Part shown: piece by piece, positions 44,773 through 51,913 of the stretch
Position numbering within the stretch: the stretch's first letter is position 1
How the letters are laid out: every line of letters starts with the position of its first letter
Assembly: GCA_030532895.1 (NCBI GenBank)
Contig: JAUNKF010000001.1
Location: forward strand, 202,240 to 266,239
Direction of reading: 5' to 3'
DNA length: 64,000 bases
DNA from: Lautropia sp.
Lineage (GTDB): Bacteria; Pseudomonadota; Gammaproteobacteria; Burkholderiales; Burkholderiaceae_E
Program-made: the position numbers and the translations under genes
The notes under the pieces: model-generated
Told to the model about the DNA's origin: nothing
The model's input: only the letters and a program-made list of their open reading frames with translations
Database searches by the model: none

Positions 44773-45085
44773 GAGGTAGGAATAAGCTCGGAAAGGAAAG
44801 CCAACCAGCGAACACGCGGGAAAACCAATGCCAGACACGACAAACGCCGCCGAACGGTCGCCCCGCCGACCGCGCCCGGCAGCCAGACTCCCAGCCTGAA
44901 CAACACGAACACGGCACCATTCATCAACCACGAATGGTAGAACAACTTGCCCTGGCTTGACCGCCCCGGCTCGTGTGATGCTGTGATGCACACAGGCGTG
45001 GAACAACGCGCTTGCAAAGCGATTCATGCACGCACGTTTTACATCCGGGATTTTCCGTGTATACTGTCGTCTTTCCGGTAGCACC
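44773..45085. other. Divergent intergenic stretch between gltX and tRNA-Val
   Basis: This stretch of about 310 bases holds the tRNA promoter at its right end and presumably the gltX promoter. No gene was found. Confidence 0.55.
45038..45065 (+). promoter_or_regulatory. Sigma-70 promoter of tRNA-Val
   Basis: TTTACA at 45038-45043 and TATACT at 45060-45065 are separated by 16 bases. The -10 ends 20 bases before the mature tRNA start. Confidence 0.75.
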
Positions 45086-45160
45086 GGGCGGTTAGCTCAG
45101 CGGTAGAGCACTGCCTTCACACGGCAGGGGTCACTGGTTCGAACCCAGTATCGCCCACCA
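45086..45160 (+). tRNA. tRNA-Val (anticodon CAC), prophage attachment site
   Basis: This is a 75-base cloverleaf ending in CCA. The acceptor arms GGGCGGT and ATCGCCC pair (one G-U), the anticodon stem CTGCC/GGCAG encloses the loop TTCACAC giving CAC, and the T arm has GGTTCGAACC. It reads valine codon GUG. The integrase gene starts 82 bases after it in the same direction, so the 3' part of the tRNA (from about 45115) is probably the left attachment core of the prophage. Confidence 0.95.
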
Positions 45161-45241
45161 TTTCCTTTGTGAGTCAAAGACTTAGCCACCAAACACCCGT
45201 CGGCACAAGAAAGTGCAAAAAAGACCTGTTTGGAGCTAAAA

Positions 45242-46198
45242 ATGACCTCAGATTTGGCCTTTCCGCTCCCCTTGACTAGGGGTCAAGCGTTTACGTTTCG
45301 AGAACTCGCAGACGTTTACATGTCCTGCTACCAAGGCAGGGACAAATGGATCGGCACTCGCTTGGCGTTCTTCGTCGAGCAGTTCGGCAACAAGGTTGCC
45401 TCCGACATCGATGGCGATGATGTCCACGACGCCCTCGAAGCGCTCGCTCGGCGAGGGCGAGTCATCAACCACGGTGGCAGGCATGCCGATGCAGTCCGGC
45501 TCGTCAACTCCGGTAAGCCACTGGCCCCGGCCACCATCAACCGCCATCGCACTGTTCTCCAGGGCATTTTGACTTGGGCGCAAAAGCGCAGACTGATGCC
45601 CAGAGGCTGGACAAACCCCGTTGTCGAAACCGAGGTACTGCCAGTCGGCGCTGGCCGTCTCCGCTACTTGAGTCCAGAAGAATACGAGCGCCTGCTCAAA
45701 GCCGCTCGGGCCTCCAACTGGAAGAAGCTCCACGTGTTGATCAAGCTTGCCGTCACGACAGGCGCAAGAAAAGGCGCGCTGCTGGGCTTGCGCTGGCAAG
45801 ACATCGACCTGAAGAACAGGCGCGCCTTCGTGGAACGAACCAAAAACGACGAGCCGTTCGTCATGGTGCTCCAGGAGGATGTCGCATGGGAACTGTCCAA
45901 ACTCAAGGGGTCGTCGCGTCGTGATGATCTGGTGTTCTGTGGTCGCGACCCAGAGAAGCCCATGAGCATTCGCTACCCGCTGATCACCGCGCTGGCAGAC
46001 GCCGGCATCGAGGGCGTGGTCTTCCACACATTCAGGCACACCCACGCCTCATGGCTCGCCCAGAAAGGCGTGCCACTGTTGACTATCGCCGAATCCATGA
46101 ACCACAAAACCCTGGCCATGACCAAGCGATATGCGCATCTGTGCGTGGACAGCCGCGCACAGACGCTTCAACAGGTTTTCGGAAACTCCGCCGCATAA
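45242..46198 (+). CDS. Prophage tyrosine-type integrase
   Basis: This 318-residue site-specific recombinase has an N-terminal DNA-binding domain (about 15-115). Its catalytic domain has the first arginine in TTGARKGALLGLRW, HTFRHTHASWL (HxxR), and the tyrosine in MTKRYAHLC. GGAG at 45232-45235 places the start at the ATG at 45242; a TTG at 45230 overlaps that site and is less likely. The position directly downstream of tRNA-Val indicates integration at the tRNA 3' end. Base composition looks less GC-rich than the host genes before it. Confidence 0.94.
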   Translation: MTSDLAFPLPLTRGQAFTFRELADVYMSCYQGRDKWIGTRLAFFVEQFGNKVASDIDGDDVHDALEALARRGRVINHGGRHADAVRLVNSGKPLAPATINRHRTVLQGILTWAQKRRLMPRGWTNPVVETEVLPVGAGRLRYLSPEEYERLLKAARASNWKKLHVLIKLAVTTGARKGALLGLRWQDIDLKNRRAFVERTKNDEPFVMVLQEDVAWELSKLKGSSRRDDLVFCGRDPEKPMSIRYPLITALADAGIEGVVFHTFRHTHASWLAQKGVPLLTIAESMNHKTLAMTKRYAHLCVDSRAQTLQQVFGNSAA

Positions 46199-46219
46199 GC
46201 ACTCACGGCGGCAACGCAC

Positions 46220-46246
46220 AGCACCAGCCCTCGCACGGCTGGTGCT
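46220..46246. terminator. Perfect hairpin after the integrase gene
   Basis: AGCACCAGCC at 46220-46229 pairs perfectly with GGCTGGTGCT at 46237-46246 around a 7-base loop. It lies 22 bases past the integrase stop. There is no T run, so it could be a weak terminator or an operator for the next gene. Confidence 0.5.
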
Positions 46247-46270
46247 GCGCCCATACGATACCACCTCCGC

Positions 46271-46957
46271 ATGACCGCCACATCCCCGCCACCGGCACCA
46301 GCCGGCCCCGCCTTTTCCGCCATCTCCCCGGCTCGCACCAACCAACGCACCCCCAGCCTGTTTGCGCCCTCCGAGCAGCAACAAGCCCGCCTGATGGCGC
46401 TCCTGGGCGAAGATGAAGCCGTCAACCAACTGCTGGCCGCTGCCCTCGCCTACGGCCTGCCCATCGGCCCACCCAAGCCCGGCATCCAGACCCGGCAGCT
46501 CGCCAAAGACGCGCGCAGCCTGGCTCGCACCCTCTCCACACTCAGCGCCCTCATCGAGGCCGACAGCCCCACCTGGCAGGCACTCCAACAGGAGGCCGCC
46601 GACCATCCCCCGAACAGCCCTACTCGCGCCCTGGTGACCGCACTCTGCACCAGCGCCCTACCTGATCTGATCGAGCGCACCGAACAGCTCGCAGCAGCCA
46701 CGCCCACCCAGCGCGGCCGGCCCGCCGACACCGAGCGAGAACAGCGCATGCAGCTCGTGCGAGACATCGCCCGCATCGCCGAAAGCCGTGGCCTACATGT
46801 CGCGCGCCTCGCGCCGGGCTTCACCGAACTGCTGGAAATCGTCTTCGACCTCACCTACATCACCGGCATCTCGGTCGATACGGCCATCCGTGATCTACTG
46901 GACGAACGATCAGCTCAGACCCGACAAGGTGTCCGACGGATACGAAACCTCACCTAG
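46271..46957 (+). CDS. Prophage accessory protein of unknown function
   Basis: This 228-residue protein has no family I recognise. The first 35 residues are Pro/Ser/Ala-rich and probably disordered; the rest looks helical. A basic break (TPTQRGRPADTEREQRMQLV, about 148-167) separates two helical parts, and the C-terminal part (about 163-215) could be a small DNA-binding or regulatory domain, which is a guess. No strong ribosome site precedes the ATG at 46271. A hairpin with a T-rich tail follows the gene. The codon pattern is consistent with a real gene. Confidence 0.65.
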   Translation: MTATSPPPAPAGPAFSAISPARTNQRTPSLFAPSEQQQARLMALLGEDEAVNQLLAAALAYGLPIGPPKPGIQTRQLAKDARSLARTLSTLSALIEADSPTWQALQQEAADHPPNSPTRALVTALCTSALPDLIERTEQLAAATPTQRGRPADTEREQRMQLVRDIARIAESRGLHVARLAPGFTELLEIVFDLTYITGISVDTAIRDLLDERSAQTRQGVRRIRNLT

Positions 46958-46975
46958 CACTTTAACTACGAAGCG

Positions 46976-47027
46976 GTGGGGAAAATTCCGACAAAAATTA
47001 CATTTTTCCCCACGTTTGTTTCTTTTC
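46976..47027 (+). terminator. Hairpin terminator candidate after the accessory gene
   Basis: GTGGGGAAAA at 46976-46985 is the exact inverted repeat of TTTTCCCCAC at 47004-47013, followed by a T-rich tail (GTTTGTTTCTTTTC). The loop is 18 bases. The surrounding 150 bases are strikingly AT-rich for this genome and may also include the promoter of the next gene. Confidence 0.65.
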
Positions 47028-47115
47028 TAACTATTGGCAAACATACCGACTGCGTGGCCTAGTCAACCGACGCACAAAGGAAAACCAACAACACCAACAC
47101 GAGGAAAGAAACACC

Positions 47116-47616
47116 ATGACAGCCGAATGCGCGCATACGCCTGCGCCAGGCACCGCACCGTTTGATGAGCAGGATCCACCGATGGTCTTCGGCGCGACCG
47201 ACAAGACCGAGCCGGCCGACGGCCTCGATGCGCCCGAAGTCCCCGGCACCAGCACTGATGCAAGCCCCGATGCCGAGGAGAAACCCCCACTGCTCAGCGC
47301 CATCGCCGAATCGCTTGACAAAGAAGTGCAGCCCGACGAGGGCATGCAGCCAGAAGCAGCGCCACAGGAGGCCGAACCCCGCTCGCCCCTGGACAACATC
47401 CTGAGCCTGCAAGGCTTTGTCGATACCGCCGACGGCCGGCGCTTCTTCCCTACCACCGACTCGCTTCGCTGGTTCCTGCGCACCAACTATCGGGCGCTCG
47501 CGCACGCCGGCGCCATCGTCAGAATGGGGCGCCGAACCCTGATCGTCCGCCCTCAGTTCGACCAGGCCATGATCGACATCCTGCAAACCCAGGCGCGGGC
47601 ATCGCTGGCTGATTGA
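47116..47616 (+). CDS. Prophage accessory protein, acidic N-terminus
   Basis: This 166-residue protein begins after GAGGAAAG at the ATG at 47116. The first 90 residues are acidic and Pro-rich (many D, E, P) and likely disordered. The C-terminal 70 residues (FFPTTDSLRWFLRTNYRALA and MGRRTLIVRPQFDQ) look like a compact domain of the kind found in small prophage-encoded DNA-binding or excisionase-like proteins; this is a guess from pattern, not a confirmed family. It converges on the next gene across a strong inverted repeat. Confidence 0.72.
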   Translation: MTAECAHTPAPGTAPFDEQDPPMVFGATDKTEPADGLDAPEVPGTSTDASPDAEEKPPLLSAIAESLDKEVQPDEGMQPEAAPQEAEPRSPLDNILSLQGFVDTADGRRFFPTTDSLRWFLRTNYRALAHAGAIVRMGRRTLIVRPQFDQAMIDILQTQARASLAD

Positions 47617-47632
47617 CCCGACGCCGCCCTTT

Positions 47633-47672
47633 CCGGCCAGGCCGCACTACGACCCGTAGCGCGCCTGGCCGG
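47633..47672. terminator. Bidirectional hairpin between convergent prophage genes
   Basis: CCGGCCAGGC at 47633-47642 is the exact inverted repeat of GCCTGGCCGG at 47663-47672, between two genes that point at each other. No strong T run follows on either side. Confidence 0.55.
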
Positions 47673-47712
47673 GCAATACGCCTGATTTCGAGTCAGTCTA
47701 GGCAGTTACCAC

Positions 47713-47982
47713 TCAAGCGCCAGCCTGGCCCTGATCTTGTAACTGCCGTCGCGCACCTGCAAGGGCAGCCTCTGCCTTTCGCTGATCCAGCGTCCGGGCC
47801 ACACCTGCATTGACCTGCACCAGCGTCCCGGTAGCCACGATCCTGCCCAGGGCGCCCGCCTGGCCGTCGCCTCGACGCACCAGCCCAAGCCACTCGATGT
47901 CCTGGCGCCGCAGATCGGCTGGCGACAGGAAGCGCTGCCAGCCCTCCAGACTGATGCTGATACGCCGCGCCCCGTTATTCAT
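47713..47982 (-). CDS. Small prophage protein of unknown function
   Basis: This 89-residue protein starts at the ATG at 47982, with GGAGGG six bases upstream deciding the start. It is basic and contains ISISLEGWQRFLSPADLRR and a C-terminal helix rich in Ala, Arg and Gln. No family was recognised. It lies 71 bases downstream of the 66-residue gene on the same strand and may share its transcript. Confidence 0.65.
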   Translation of the reverse strand: MNNGARRISISLEGWQRFLSPADLRRQDIEWLGLVRRGDGQAGALGRIVATGTLVQVNAGVARTLDQRKAEAALAGARRQLQDQGQAGA

Positions 47983-48053
47983 CTTTTTCCCTCCGTCAAA
48001 GCATTCAATACTGGGCCCCATCATTCCCGGCGCCGGAGCGCCGGGCCTCTCGC

Positions 48054-48254
48054 TTACTTGACAGACACGATCTTGTACTCGGGGCAGCCGCTCTCGTTGT
48101 GAGCGAGGTAGTACGTGGCGTCGTTCAGCTGGTCGATGTACGCCTGGGCGGCAGCGCGCGTCTCAAAGCGCAGCTCGCGGCCGTCGTCGTCGATCAGCAG
48201 GGATTTTTGGGTGCGCGGGCCGTAGAAATGGCGGGTCTGGCGGATAGCGAACAT
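48054..48254 (-). CDS. Small prophage protein of unknown function
   Basis: This 66-residue protein has AAGGAG correctly placed before the ATG at 48254. The sequence (FYGPRTQKSLLIDDDGREL, then AAAQAYIDQLNDATYYLAHNE) suggests a small beta hairpin followed by a helix. No family was recognised. It is transcribed away from the palindromic intergenic stretch that also precedes the Panacea gene. Confidence 0.68.
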   Translation of the reverse strand: MFAIRQTRHFYGPRTQKSLLIDDDGRELRFETRAAAQAYIDQLNDATYYLAHNESGCPEYKIVSVK

Positions 48255-48400
48255 TTTTGAACTCCTTGCGAGTTACCTCTCATTGCCGGGAGGTGCCGGG
48301 CGGCAGCTCGTCTGCCATGGGTGTTACTGTACCGTCCGAGAGCGTGCGGGACAATGAACTATGTCTCATTTTCGAGAAGCCGACAGACGGCGCCTGATAT

Positions 48401-48470
48401 ACGCACTTAAGCGCGGATAACCGCAGTTATGCGCGCTTTTCACGGTTAACCGCACATAACCCGCGTTTGC
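48401..48470. promoter_or_regulatory. Cluster of palindromes in a divergent intergenic stretch, operator candidate
   Basis: GCGCGGATAAC at 48411-48421 and GTTATGCGCGC at 48426-48436 form an inverted repeat with one mismatch around CGCA. GGTTA at 48444-48448 and TAACC at 48457-48461 form a second one, and CGC/TTA words recur (CTTAAGCGC, TAACCGC, TAACCCGCG). The cluster lies between divergent small genes, so it is a candidate binding site for a prophage regulator; a replication or recombination role is also possible. Confidence 0.55.
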
Positions 48471-48554
48471 CCTTCAATGCTGGTGCAGGAACGTCACAGC
48501 CACTACAATCACTCTCGATCAAAGTATTTCCAATCACACAAGTCGGAGGGTAGC

Positions 48555-49013
48555 GTGTACGATGTCCTTACCGTCGCTGACGCGATCCTCAAGATCGCCA
48601 AGGCACAGGGAAAGTCTCTGACTCCGATGCAGGTCGTTAAGTTGACCTACATCGCCCATGGCTGGAGCCTTGGCCTCCGCAACAAAGATCTGTTCAAAAA
48701 CCAGATCCAGGCATGGCAGTACGGCCCCGTCATCCCTGACCTCTATCACACCACCAAGTCCTACGGGCGCAACCCCATCCCTCTCACCGCAATCGGTGAT
48801 CCTGACGAAGTGGGCGTCACCCCAGAAGATCGGGCGTTCCTGGAGAGCGTCTTCAGGAAGTACGGACATCTCGACGGAATTGACCTGTCCTATCTCACTC
48901 ACAAGGCAGGGACACCTTGGAGCCAAGTTTACCGGCCTGGTGTTTTTGGAATCGAGATCCCTGATGAGCTGATCGAGAGCCATTACAAGGATCTGGCCAG
49001 TGGAAAAGCGTGA
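48555..49013 (+). CDS. SocA/Panacea-domain (DUF4065) protein, probable antitoxin
   Basis: This 152-residue protein carries the Panacea domain: SLTPMQVVKLTYIAHGWSLG, then IQAWQYGPVIPDLYHTTKSYG, the recognisable core of GepA/SocA-type proteins. Family members act as antitoxins or proteolytic adaptors. GGAGGG at 48545-48550 points to the GTG start at 48555; an ATG at 48477 is too far upstream with no such site. It overlaps the next gene by 14 bases, which is typical of toxin-antitoxin pairs. Base composition is visibly less GC-rich than flanking genes. Confidence 0.85.
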   Translation: MYDVLTVADAILKIAKAQGKSLTPMQVVKLTYIAHGWSLGLRNKDLFKNQIQAWQYGPVIPDLYHTTKSYGRNPIPLTAIGDPDEVGVTPEDRAFLESVFRKYGHLDGIDLSYLTHKAGTPWSQVYRPGVFGIEIPDELIESHYKDLASGKA

Positions 49014-49374
49014 CGAAGGCGGTGGTGCCATCGAAATCCCGGTGGATACCGCAAGCCTGACCCCGTCCCCACCCTGGGCCACAGGAGACGCACGCAAGGA
49101 AGAGAGGCAATGGGATCATCTTGAGGTCACTCGGCGCCAAAACGATCGGCGCTGGCTGGAGACATATGGCCGGATCTTGGTCTTCGGAACCAACCTGTTC
49201 GCTTTTGTGCTTTTTTGTGCCGTATTCATCTGGGCCTGGCACCAGCTTGCACCTGAATGGTGGGGCTGGCTCAGCAAAGAGCAGCTCGGCGACATCAAGG
49301 GGACACTGTTCAACGGCGGCATGGGCGCCATCATTTTTGGCGTTCTCCGCGCCCAGATCAACAAGGCGCGCTGA
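49000..49374 (+). CDS. Small membrane protein overlapping the Panacea gene, candidate toxin
   Basis: This 124-residue protein starts with GTG at 49000, inside the Panacea gene. The N-terminal 55 residues are charged and soluble. Then come a strong membrane helix (about 59-81, Phe- and Trp-rich) and a second, weaker one (about 101-118, Gly-rich). No enzyme family was recognised. Some toxins reported with Panacea antitoxins are small membrane proteins that depolarise cells, so by position and build this is a candidate toxin; that role is inference. Its stop is three bases from the end of the convergent gene D. Confidence 0.7.
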   Translation: MEKRDEGGGAIEIPVDTASLTPSPPWATGDARKEERQWDHLEVTRRQNDRRWLETYGRILVFGTNLFAFVLFCAVFIWAWHQLAPEWWGWLSKEQLGDIKGTLFNGGMGAIIFGVLRAQINKAR

Positions 49375-49377
49375 CCG

Positions 49378-50391
49378 TCACCCATTCGCCCGCTCCGCCT
49401 CGATGCTGGTGCTTAATCCACTGGCATCGAGGCTATGCTCGGCCCGCGAGACGATCCACTGCCCGTCCACCCCCTCACGGATGCCCGCCAGCACCACCCG
49501 GCCCTCGGCCACCACGTCCGTGCGCCCCGGCAGCGTGAGCGAGAGCGTTGCCCGCCGGCGCGCCCGGCGCTCATACTCGGCCCTGGCCGCCGCCATCGCC
49601 ATCTCCGCCGTCGGAAAGTAGCGCTTGAGCCTGAAAACCGGCTCGCCCTGCCCCACCTTCACCTCCTTGCGCCTGGCGTGCTTCGTCTCGTGCCAGTACG
49701 CCACGACCATCCCCGACTCGTCCCGGCGCGTCAGCGACACCCGGTAGCTCGTGATCTCGCCCGCCTCCAGGATGACGGACGGCAACTGCTGCCCCGTCGC
49801 GCTCTTCGCCTGCCCTTTCTTCGCAAGCACCAGACAGCCTCCGGCCGGCTTGATCACCGCGTCGTACCGCCCGCCGATCCTCACCAAAAAGTGCATGTCC
49901 GACTCGTCCAGCTGATCAAGGTGTGGCAGCCGAATCGCCGCCATCTCGGGCGCGATGACGGGTTTCAGCCCGTGCTCGGCCGCCATCTTGCGCACCACGT
50001 CCGCCAAGAGCGTGCCCTTCGGCCAGGAGCGGCGCTTCTGCGTCTGCAACTGACTCATCCCTCCCTTCGATGCCTCGAAAGGCGTGGCCCGCGCCCTGAC
50101 AGTCAGTTCGCCGGGCCAACCCGACAGCTCGATCTCATCGCAGACGAACGTGCCGATCCGGGCCAGGTTGCCGTCATAGCCGAGCGACAGCACCAGCTCC
50201 GTCCCCGTCGACGGAATCTGAATCGGTTTGTCCGGGTCGTGGTCGGCGAGCTGGATCTCCAGCATGTCCGAGTCGATCCCGGCCTCGTCCGTGTAGCGCA
50301 GGCTGATCAAGCGATCGGCAATGGTGGCCGTGATGTCCGTCTGGTTGGCGAGCAGCCGAAACTCCGGCCGCACAGGGCGCGTCAGTCCCAC
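49378..50391 (-). CDS. D: Phage late control gene D protein (tail hub)
   Basis: This 337-residue protein of the P2 gpD family forms the hub linking tail tube and baseplate spike. Residues include the N-terminal [21 protein letters not shown] and IQLADHDP, then LARIGTFVCDEI and the C-terminal half with VVAYWHETKHARRK. I start at the GTG at 50391, which overlaps the end of gene X by 10 bases; the longer frame upstream is the wrong frame of X and U. It is the last gene of the tail operon, as in P2. Confidence 0.92.
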   Translation of the reverse strand: MGLTRPVRPEFRLLANQTDITATIADRLISLRYTDEAGIDSDMLEIQLADHDPDKPIQIPSTGTELVLSLGYDGNLARIGTFVCDEIELSGWPGELTVRARATPFEASKGGMSQLQTQKRRSWPKGTLLADVVRKMAAEHGLKPVIAPEMAAIRLPHLDQLDESDMHFLVRIGGRYDAVIKPAGGCLVLAKKGQAKSATGQQLPSVILEAGEITSYRVSLTRRDESGMVVAYWHETKHARRKEVKVGQGEPVFRLKRYFPTAEMAMAAARAEYERRARRRATLSLTLPGRTDVVAEGRVVLAGIREGVDGQWIVSRAEHSLDASGLSTSIEAERANG

Positions 50392-50591
50392 AACCGCAGC
50401 CCCCGTGTCTGCGCCGGCTGCGCCACCGCCGGCATCTGCACCTCGATGCCCGCCGGCAGCACGGCCCCGAGCGCAGCGAGGCCGGGATTGGCTTGCAGCA
50501 CCGTCTCCACTACCCGGTTGTCCGTCGCCCCGTAGTGGCGCCAGCAGAGGTAATCGAGCGTGTCGCCCGCCTGCGTCACCACCCGCATCAT
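50382..50591 (-). CDS. X: Phage tail protein X
   Basis: This 69-residue LysM-like protein (QAGDTLDYLCWRHYGATDN, then VLEANP-like VLQANPGLAALG) belongs to the P2 gpX family that helps build the tail hub. It overlaps gene U by four bases (ATGA) and gene D by 10. Length and context fit exactly. Confidence 0.92.
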   Translation of the reverse strand: MMRVVTQAGDTLDYLCWRHYGATDNRVVETVLQANPGLAALGAVLPAGIEVQMPAVAQPAQTRGLRLWD

Positions 50592-51532
50592 GAGCGTTCC
50601 TCCTGTTCCTCACGACCGCGCGCGATCTTCAGGGCCTCAGACACCACCACCCGGCAGAGCCGGATCGTTCGGTTCGCGCTGTCGGTCGCCTGGATCACGG
50701 CCCGCGCGGCCTCTTCGGGTGTGGCCTCCAGATGATCGACCGCCCGCCTCAAAATCCGAGCCGCGCTCTCGGCCTGCGTCTGGATTTTGGCCGCCCGCTC
50801 ACCAAAGAGCCGCGACCAGAGCTGCGCCGCCGCCGGGCTGTCGCCCACCAGCACCTTCACCTTCTGCGCCTCGGTCTGGATCTGGCGCGCCGCGTCCGCG
50901 CACCGCTTCGCCGCCCCGGCCGCGTCCTTGATCACGGCCGTGGCCGGCGCAAGCTGCGCTTGCAGCGTCTTGTACGCATTGGATGCCGACGAAATCAGCG
51001 GCTGCGCAGCCTCGATGACGTGATCGGCCAGACTCTTCGTTTTGAGCGCCGGCGTCGCGGCCAGCGTCGAGACCGGCGGCGCAGGCTTCGGCAACGGCGG
51101 CAGCTTCGGCACCGGCCCCGTCACCTGGCTTGAAAAACGCTTCAGTTGCAGGCTGAACTCGATCCGGCGCGCCACACCCCCGGCGGCAAAGGTGCCTTGC
51201 GTCTCGCTCACGCTCTCGATCACCCACATCCCCAGCGCCTGGCCCCGGCCATCCACCAGCACCAGCGGCTGCCCCTTGCCCGCCTCCCGGCGCATCGCAT
51301 CGAGCTGGCCGAATCCCCCCTTCCACTCCGGGTAGATCACGCCATCGAGCGTGACGCTCGCCGCGCCTGGGCCGGTGTATTGGAGCGCGGTCTCCTGGCC
51401 AAAACGCGACTGCTCGGGCCAGCGCCATTCTTCCGAGCGCGCGAGGCTCTGGTAAGCGGCCGTGTTGATGCCGAATTGGAAGCTGCCCAGCTGAAGCATC
51501 ACAGGGGCGGCCGTTGCGTAGGCAATGGTCAT
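50588..51532 (-). CDS. U: Phage tail protein U with long C-terminal extension
   Basis: This 314-residue protein has the P2 gpU family in residues 1-135 (LQLGSFQFGINTAAYQSLAR, EWRWPEQSRFG, VIYPEWKGG, PLVLVDGRG). gpU in P2 is about 159 residues. The rest here is a Pro-rich hinge (about 138-160) and a helical, Ala-rich tail to the end. It follows a small membrane-protein gene and overlaps X by four bases. Confidence 0.88.
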   Translation of the reverse strand: MTIAYATAAPVMLQLGSFQFGINTAAYQSLARSEEWRWPEQSRFGQETALQYTGPGAASVTLDGVIYPEWKGGFGQLDAMRREAGKGQPLVLVDGRGQALGMWVIESVSETQGTFAAGGVARRIEFSLQLKRFSSQVTGPVPKLPPLPKPAPPVSTLAATPALKTKSLADHVIEAAQPLISSASNAYKTLQAQLAPATAVIKDAAGAAKRCADAARQIQTEAQKVKVLVGDSPAAAQLWSRLFGERAAKIQTQAESAARILRRAVDHLEATPEEAARAVIQATDSANRTIRLCRVVVSEALKIARGREEQEERS

Positions 51533-51568
51533 GCCATGCGCCCCTTACCCTCGGATGCAAGGGCTACT

Positions 51569-51805
51569 TCAATGATGCTTGCGGTACTCTGCCTTGGCTT
51601 TCGCCATGCACTCGATGGTTTGATTGCCTTTGCACGCCTCAATGACGGCATCATCCTCGGCCGCGCCAGCTTGCATCCAGCAGATAAACCAGACAACGCC
51701 TGCAACCCAAAGCAGGCGCGCCAGCCACGCTGTAATCCGCTCCCGGCGCAGGTATCTCGCAAAGGCTTCGTTTCGACACCCGTCAAAATCGTATTCACTG
51801 CCCAT
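51569..51805 (-). CDS. Small membrane protein between tail genes T and U
   Basis: This 78-residue protein has one membrane helix (about 24-46, rich in Trp, Leu and Val) followed by a short tail with two cysteines (ACKGNQTIECMAKAKAEY). GAGG lies 9 bases before the ATG. Its place between the tape measure gene and U suggests an accessory such as a lysis or superinfection factor, but no family was recognised. Confidence 0.6.
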   Translation of the reverse strand: MGSEYDFDGCRNEAFARYLRRERITAWLARLLWVAGVVWFICWMQAGAAEDDAVIEACKGNQTIECMAKAKAEYRKHH

Positions 51806-51913
51806 TCGGCCAATCCTCGCGTTGCTTCCCCCGAGTATCCCTTATTGCCCCTTCGACGGCATGCGCAATATCGCACGCGCCATGCCTCCATCCGACGATC
51901 GGCCGGACGCACA

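Noticed and set aside
44773..45084. Upstream extension of gltX in frame
   Set aside because: The family starts near [10 protein letters not shown]; the added 104 residues cross the gap and the tRNA promoter and have no synthetase features.
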